Source of the DNA: CAXRDE01 sp964342365
Lineage (GTDB): Bacteria; Cyanobacteriota; Sericytochromatia; UBA7694
Direction of reading: 5' to 3'
Length of the DNA stretch: 9,643 bases
Assembly: GCA_964342365.1 (NCBI GenBank)
Contig: CAYFGW010000198.1
Coordinates: 1-9,643 of the forward strand
Below, one piece after another: positions 5,814 to 9,643 of this stretch (positions are counted from its first letter, which is position 1; every line of letters begins with the position of its first letter). Below the pieces are notes generated by a model. The model did no database searches. It had not been told where the DNA came from and saw nothing but the letters and a program-made list of their open reading frames with translations. The translations under genes and the position numbers were made by a program.

Positions 5814-7427
5814 TTATTTACAACCCAGTTTGCAAGCGCTTTTGTTGCCCAGCTTACAGGCCTTTTCAAAAGCTTTGCGAGCAGCTTCACAGTTTTTGAG
5901 ATCCCGCTCCACGCGCCCGATATTGGCAATGGCCAATGCGTTGTCGGGATCTTTTTTGAGAATACTTTCAAACACCTCGCGGGCTTTATCGTACTGCTTG
6001 AGATAACGATAGGCCACACCCAGATCATTGCGGGTCACCGTGCGGCCGGGGTCCAGTTCCAGGGTCTTTTGAAAGGCCACCGCCGCTTTTTCATAATTTT
6101 TCATGCCAAAGTAAATCATGCCCAGATTGTCCTGGGCCAGGGTGTAGTCGGGATCCAGCACCAGCGCTTTTTGGATATAGGTTAAGGCTTTACCATAGGC
6201 CTTCTGGCGACGATAAATATCGCCAATATTGTTCAGTGCCCGCTTATCCCGGGGATTCAATTCGTGAGCTTTGAGCAAATCTTGCAGAGCTTCATCATAT
6301 TTTTTAGTGGCCGCATACACCAGCCCGCGATTATTATAGGCGTTGCTATCACGGGGAGTGAGTTCAATGACGCGGGTATAGCTTTTCAGAGCTTCGGGAT
6401 ATTTCTTGAGGGCTTTGTACACCAGCGCCTGATTGTAATAAGCCGTGGCAAATTTAGGATTGATATCCGCCGCTTTTTCGTAGTATTTTAAGGCGTTTAA
6501 ATAGCGCTTTTGGCGATAATAGCTCAGCCCAATATTGTTGGTGGCAGAAGCGTCTTGCTTGTTTTTTGCGAGGGCCCGTTCAAAATCTGCGCGCGCCCCG
6601 TCGTAGTCTCCCAACTCCAACTTGGAAAGTCCCCGCTCGTTAAAAAAGAAACCCGACCAGTCCGGATAAATATCCAGCGCGCGGTCAAAGGCTTTTACAG
6701 CCGCTTTATAGCGTCCCAGACCGTTTAAAGCCACCGCCATTTGATAATAAGCGGCATCGTAGCGGTCGTTTAGATTAATGGCTTCTTGAGCGGACTGTAA
6801 GGCCACCGCATAATTTTGCTGACTGTTATACACCCGGCTCAGGTTGTAATGGGCAAAGGCATAGCGGGGTGAAATCTGGAGCGCCTGCTCAAAGTCTTTG
6901 ATCGCAGCAGGATAGTTTCTGGTGTAGAAGTAAGAAAGGCCCCGCATATTATAGGGATAGGCTTTTTTGGCCAGGCCCCTGGGAGAACGAGACAGAGCAA
7001 CGGTATAGTCAGCCAGGGCCTTATTGTACTGCTGCAAATTGGCGTAGGCACGGCCCCGATCATAATAATAATACGGATTACTGCTGGAAATACTCAGGGC
7101 TTCATTGAAGTCTTTCAAGGCGGCTTCGGCCTGTCCCTGTTCAAACTGAACGAGTCCGCGCAAATAATAAGCAAACCCCTCGTTAAATTCAGGGTTGTTT
7201 TCAATAATATCTGAAGCCATGGCAAAGGCATCATCATACTTTTTCGCCTTATAAGCCTGAAGCGCACGATCCAGCTGAGCTTTAGAAACCGCTTCACCGG
7301 CCTGCGCCAGCCGCAGGGGGGCCGCAGGAATAGAAAGATCTGGAGCGGTGGCGGCCTGAGCCGAAACCATGCCGTAACAGGTAAAAACAGTGAGAAAAGC
7401 AGAGGCAAAAGTAAAAGGCTTAGACAT
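5814..7427 (-). CDS. Exported TPR-repeat protein with Cys-rich Sel1-like C-terminus
   Basis: The 537-residue product has a signal peptide (MSKPFTFASAFLTVFTCYGM, probable cleavage at SAQA/AT near residue 25), a short Pro/Ala-rich spacer, then about 14 consecutive 34-residue TPR units filling residues 50 to the end. Units carry the usual pattern (for example NNIGLSYYRQKRYLNALKYY and NPKFATAYYNQALVYK). The last unit switches to a Cys-rich form, CEAARKAFEKACKLGNKSAC, followed by KLGCK, which resembles Sel1 repeats with paired Cys that could form disulphides outside the cytoplasm. TPR solenoids bind other proteins or peptides; the partner is unknown. I chose ATG 7427 because AGGA lies eight bases upstream and the signal peptide begins there; TTG 7445 adds six residues with no support. 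It starts 25 nt after the glycosidase-like gene and is probably cotranscribed with it. Confidence 0.85.
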   Translation of the reverse strand: MSKPFTFASAFLTVFTCYGMVSAQAATAPDLSIPAAPLRLAQAGEAVSKAQLDRALQAYKAKKYDDAFAMASDIIENNPEFNEGFAYYLRGLVQFEQGQAEAALKDFNEALSISSSNPYYYYDRGRAYANLQQYNKALADYTVALSRSPRGLAKKAYPYNMRGLSYFYTRNYPAAIKDFEQALQISPRYAFAHYNLSRVYNSQQNYAVALQSAQEAINLNDRYDAAYYQMAVALNGLGRYKAAVKAFDRALDIYPDWSGFFFNERGLSKLELGDYDGARADFERALAKNKQDASATNNIGLSYYRQKRYLNALKYYEKAADINPKFATAYYNQALVYKALKKYPEALKSYTRVIELTPRDSNAYNNRGLVYAATKKYDEALQDLLKAHELNPRDKRALNNIGDIYRRQKAYGKALTYIQKALVLDPDYTLAQDNLGMIYFGMKNYEKAAVAFQKTLELDPGRTVTRNDLGVAYRYLKQYDKAREVFESILKKDPDNALAIANIGRVERDLKNCEAARKAFEKACKLGNKSACKLGCK

Positions 7428-7452
7428 AAAAGTAATCCTTTGCAAGTTGTTT

Positions 7453-9643
7453 TCAGTATAACATCGCCGGAGAAAAAGGCTTTAAACAATCACTGTGGGT
7501 GCTTAAGGTCTGCACCAGCGCCTTCGGAAGCGACTCGGGGTCAGGGAAGGCCACTTCCACGGGGTCAATAATGGTCCACAGACAGGGAGAAGGAAAGCGT
7601 TGTTTGACCTGGGCCAGATCTCGTTTCCAGAAAAACAGGGTATCTCCCGGCCAGAGGTAACCATAGCGGTAGGCGGTAGGATTAACCCCCCATTCCTTGA
7701 TCCAGGGTGCCCGGTAGTGTTGCCGACGCTGACTGACTATTTTTTCTGCCTGGGTGAGGGTTTCTGTGGCCTCATTGAGATGGCGTTGTTCCGCTTCAGG
7801 ATGACGATGGTACTGGGCCAGAGCCGCCTCAAACAAATGCTGCACCAGGCGGGTCCGGTAAGTATTGATCCAGAGTCCCTGCTGGATTTCTGCAAAGTAT
7901 GTACTTCCCTGTGCGGGAATTTGCGAGGCCAGGGCATCGGCACGATGGGCCAATGCCAGGAATTGGGTATGCATTTCATCGAGCAGGGGGCGCACCTGCT
8001 CACCGTAAGCTTCGGCAGCACGGGCGTCCGTGGCCACCTCCTGAAAATGCCAGCGATCGGGCTGGGTTTGAAATCCTGCGAGTCCCAGCTGTCGGATGGT
8101 GGCCCCCAACTGACTCCAGGTGTCCTGCCCGGCCAAATAGGCCATGCCGTTATTTTTGACAATAGACAGGCCCCGCTGTGCGGGCGTTTTACCGTTGACC
8201 TTGCCCAGAATAAGGGTATCGTACTGTATTTGCATGGTGTCTTGCAAAAGGGCTACCACTTCACGGGCCACCGGGCCCCAGACCTCAAATTCTTCCAGCA
8301 AAAGCGTTTGCATAGCCTGAAACTCTGATTGATCCAGATGGGGATTGAGGGCGCTTTTGGCACTCAGCACGTCGTTAAGCCAGTAACCCCATTCCCAGCC
8401 GCTGGTAAACACCATCTGCCCGGTCGGGTGCACCTGTTTTTGGGCCATCAGGTGCAAATCGTGCAATCGTCGATGGGCATACACCGGCAAAAAGAGCGGC
8501 ACGTGATTGTCGTAATTGACCCAGTACGCGGTTTCGGGATACCAGTACATGGAACGCGGCGGCTTAGAACGGGTGTTGGCTTCTGTGACCATTTCCATAA
8601 AGCGCAGCATATTACCAAAGTCCGTATTGCCGTAGGTGGGAGCCGGATCGTCTAAAGCATAGATTTGCACCGTATGCGGCAAGACTCCGAGGCGTGCATC
8701 GGCGTACAGGGGCAAAAAGTTAAAGTTTAAAGACTCCCCCGTTTGAGGGTCCCGGTAACGGGGGGTGGTTTGTCCGGTGGAAATATGGATTTTGGTAAAA
8801 AACGATGTCTCGTAACGGTCTGCCAGATAAGTGGTGGCGTGATTGAGCCATTGCAACATGCGCTCTCCCCCGCTGTTGCTAAATTCTGTGCTTCCCATTT
8901 CTGTGGTCACAAAGTCAAAGCCTGCACCCATCAGCCAGTCCAGGCTCTGCTCAATTTGAGCGTATTCTGTGGTTAACGGCGCACTGCCCGCATTCTCAAG
9001 GGGAAGCAAACGCCAGCCGTTTTGCTGTTGGAGAGCCATGGGTGCATCCACCCCCACTTTGAGTCCCCACTGATGCGCCATGTGCACCAGCTTTTTGAGA
9101 CGCTGCTGCCGCACGGGACTGCGTGAGAAATCTTTCCAGCGCCCTTTTTCTAAGAGCACCCACTCAATCTTGGTCTGACGATGGGCCACCAGCCACTCCA
9201 GATAACGCTCCCAGTAAGGCAATAAACGTTCCCACCCCGCCGTATCTTCGGGGCCCTTTAACCCCCATCCGTTCAGCACGTGAGCCACTTCAATGGGATG
9301 CATGGTGTGGGGCACGAATCCCCGTTCGTGAAAATGCGCCGGGGATTCAGGAGGGCGTGAGGTCAGATTCTTAAAAGAGGCCGATGTCAGCATGGGCGGC
9401 GTTATAGAAGCAAAGGGGTGCCAGAAGCGGTAACCCAGCTTTTGCAGCACCTGATAAGCTGCGGCAGGCTCCGGAGCAACATGGAGGGTTTTTATGGGGG
9501 AAGCAAGCCGGGCGGGACAGCGAATGTTGGCAGGAGGTACCGATACCCAACGAATCCGTAGGCTGGCCCCGTACTCTTTTTCACAACCCGGCCCCTCAGA
9601 GGGAACCCAACGAACCGCCGCTCGCTCCGACAAACGCTGTTGC
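7453..9643 (-). CDS. Large glycoside-hydrolase-like protein, 5' end missing
   Basis: The frame is open to the right edge; 730 codons are visible and the true start is outside (TTG 9633 is merely the last possible start codon). I recognise no named family. Numbering from that TTG, PEPAAAYQVLQKLGYRFWHP (55-74) resembles the N-terminal alpha/beta domain that precedes the TIM barrel in GH67/GH115 glucuronidases and GH20 hexosaminidases. Then ERGFVPHTMHPIE (103-115) begins a region of alternating strands and helices, including KVGVDAP (192-198) and DFVTTEMGSTEFSN (240-253), where Glu245 and Glu250 are candidate active-site acids. YWYPETAYWVNYDN (363-376) and SGWEWGYWLND (411-421) are rich in aromatics, as in sugar-binding clefts. 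The C-terminal 250 residues are mainly helical. Function as a carbohydrate-active enzyme is inference. The TPR gene follows 25 nt downstream. Confidence 0.6.
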   Translation of the reverse strand, partial: QQRLSERAAVRWVPSEGPGCEKEYGASLRIRWVSVPPANIRCPARLASPIKTLHVAPEPAAAYQVLQKLGYRFWHPFASITPPMLTSASFKNLTSRPPESPAHFHERGFVPHTMHPIEVAHVLNGWGLKGPEDTAGWERLLPYWERYLEWLVAHRQTKIEWVLLEKGRWKDFSRSPVRQQRLKKLVHMAHQWGLKVGVDAPMALQQQNGWRLLPLENAGSAPLTTEYAQIEQSLDWLMGAGFDFVTTEMGSTEFSNSGGERMLQWLNHATTYLADRYETSFFTKIHISTGQTTPRYRDPQTGESLNFNFLPLYADARLGVLPHTVQIYALDDPAPTYGNTDFGNMLRFMEMVTEANTRSKPPRSMYWYPETAYWVNYDNHVPLFLPVYAHRRLHDLHLMAQKQVHPTGQMVFTSGWEWGYWLNDVLSAKSALNPHLDQSEFQAMQTLLLEEFEVWGPVAREVVALLQDTMQIQYDTLILGKVNGKTPAQRGLSIVKNNGMAYLAGQDTWSQLGATIRQLGLAGFQTQPDRWHFQEVATDARAAEAYGEQVRPLLDEMHTQFLALAHRADALASQIPAQGSTYFAEIQQGLWINTYRTRLVQHLFEAALAQYHRHPEAEQRHLNEATETLTQAEKIVSQRRQHYRAPWIKEWGVNPTAYRYGYLWPGDTLFFWKRDLAQVKQRFPSPCLWTIIDPVEVAFPDPESLPKALVQTLSTHSDCLKPFSPAMLY

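Noticed and set aside
5780..5820. Possible terminator hairpin (GTGCG with CGCAC) between the ycf35-like and TPR genes
   Set aside because: The stem is only five base pairs with a loop of nearly 30 nt and has no T-tract.
5814..7427. Tandem DNA repeats in the TPR gene
   Set aside because: The periodicity is at the protein level (34-residue units); the DNA of the units has diverged and no direct repeat array was seen.
7600..8328. Plus-strand open frame of 242 codons
   Set aside because: It lies wholly antisense to the glycosidase-like gene, has no recognisable domain or ribosome-binding site, and its composition is that expected of a shadow frame.
9631..9633. TTG as the start of the glycosidase-like gene
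   Set aside because: The frame continues open to the window edge and no Shine-Dalgarno is visible, so the true start is outside.

Overview
The window most likely comes from the cyanobacterial lineage, possibly its non-photosynthetic Vampirovibrionia/Melainabacteria branch. Two genes point there: a Ycf23-like protein (DUF561) and a Ycf35-like protein (DUF1257), families known mainly from cyanobacteria and algal plastids. A secreted protein with a beta-barrel-like C-terminus ending in Phe fits a diderm cell. No photosynthesis gene is visible, so the branch is inference. All calls come from reading sequence and motifs; no database search was possible.

The window holds ten genes, packed tightly and without tRNA, rRNA, IS element or CRISPR. 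Positions 1-1966 form a minus-strand operon: a divergent macro-domain protein, then OleB (beta-lactone decarboxylase), then the first third of OleC (beta-lactone synthetase), which runs off the left edge. OleB and OleC are the last two steps of long-chain olefin (head-to-head hydrocarbon) synthesis; oleA and oleD are not in the window and could lie beyond the left edge. Divergent from it, at 2204-3307, is a PRPP synthetase with an N-terminal extension and several substitutions in its substrate-binding loops.

Positions 3299-5288 are a second minus-strand operon: the ycf23-like gene, a histidine-phosphatase-superfamily enzyme and a small exported, probably outer-membrane beta-barrel protein. 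The joins are an 8-nt gap and a 4-nt stop/start overlap. The last gene overlaps the end of prs by 9 nt, tail to tail. The ycf35-like gene (5392-5793) points the other way from ycf23 and has a clear sigma70-type promoter in the 103-bp divergent spacer.

Positions 5814-9643 are a third minus-strand unit: a large protein resembling glycoside hydrolases with an alpha-glucuronidase/hexosaminidase-like layout (5' end outside the window), then 25 nt downstream an exported protein built almost entirely of 14 TPR repeats with a Cys-rich Sel1-like end. Four of the eight complete genes appear to start with GTG. No gene-free stretch exceeds 300 bases; the longest is 1967-2203.
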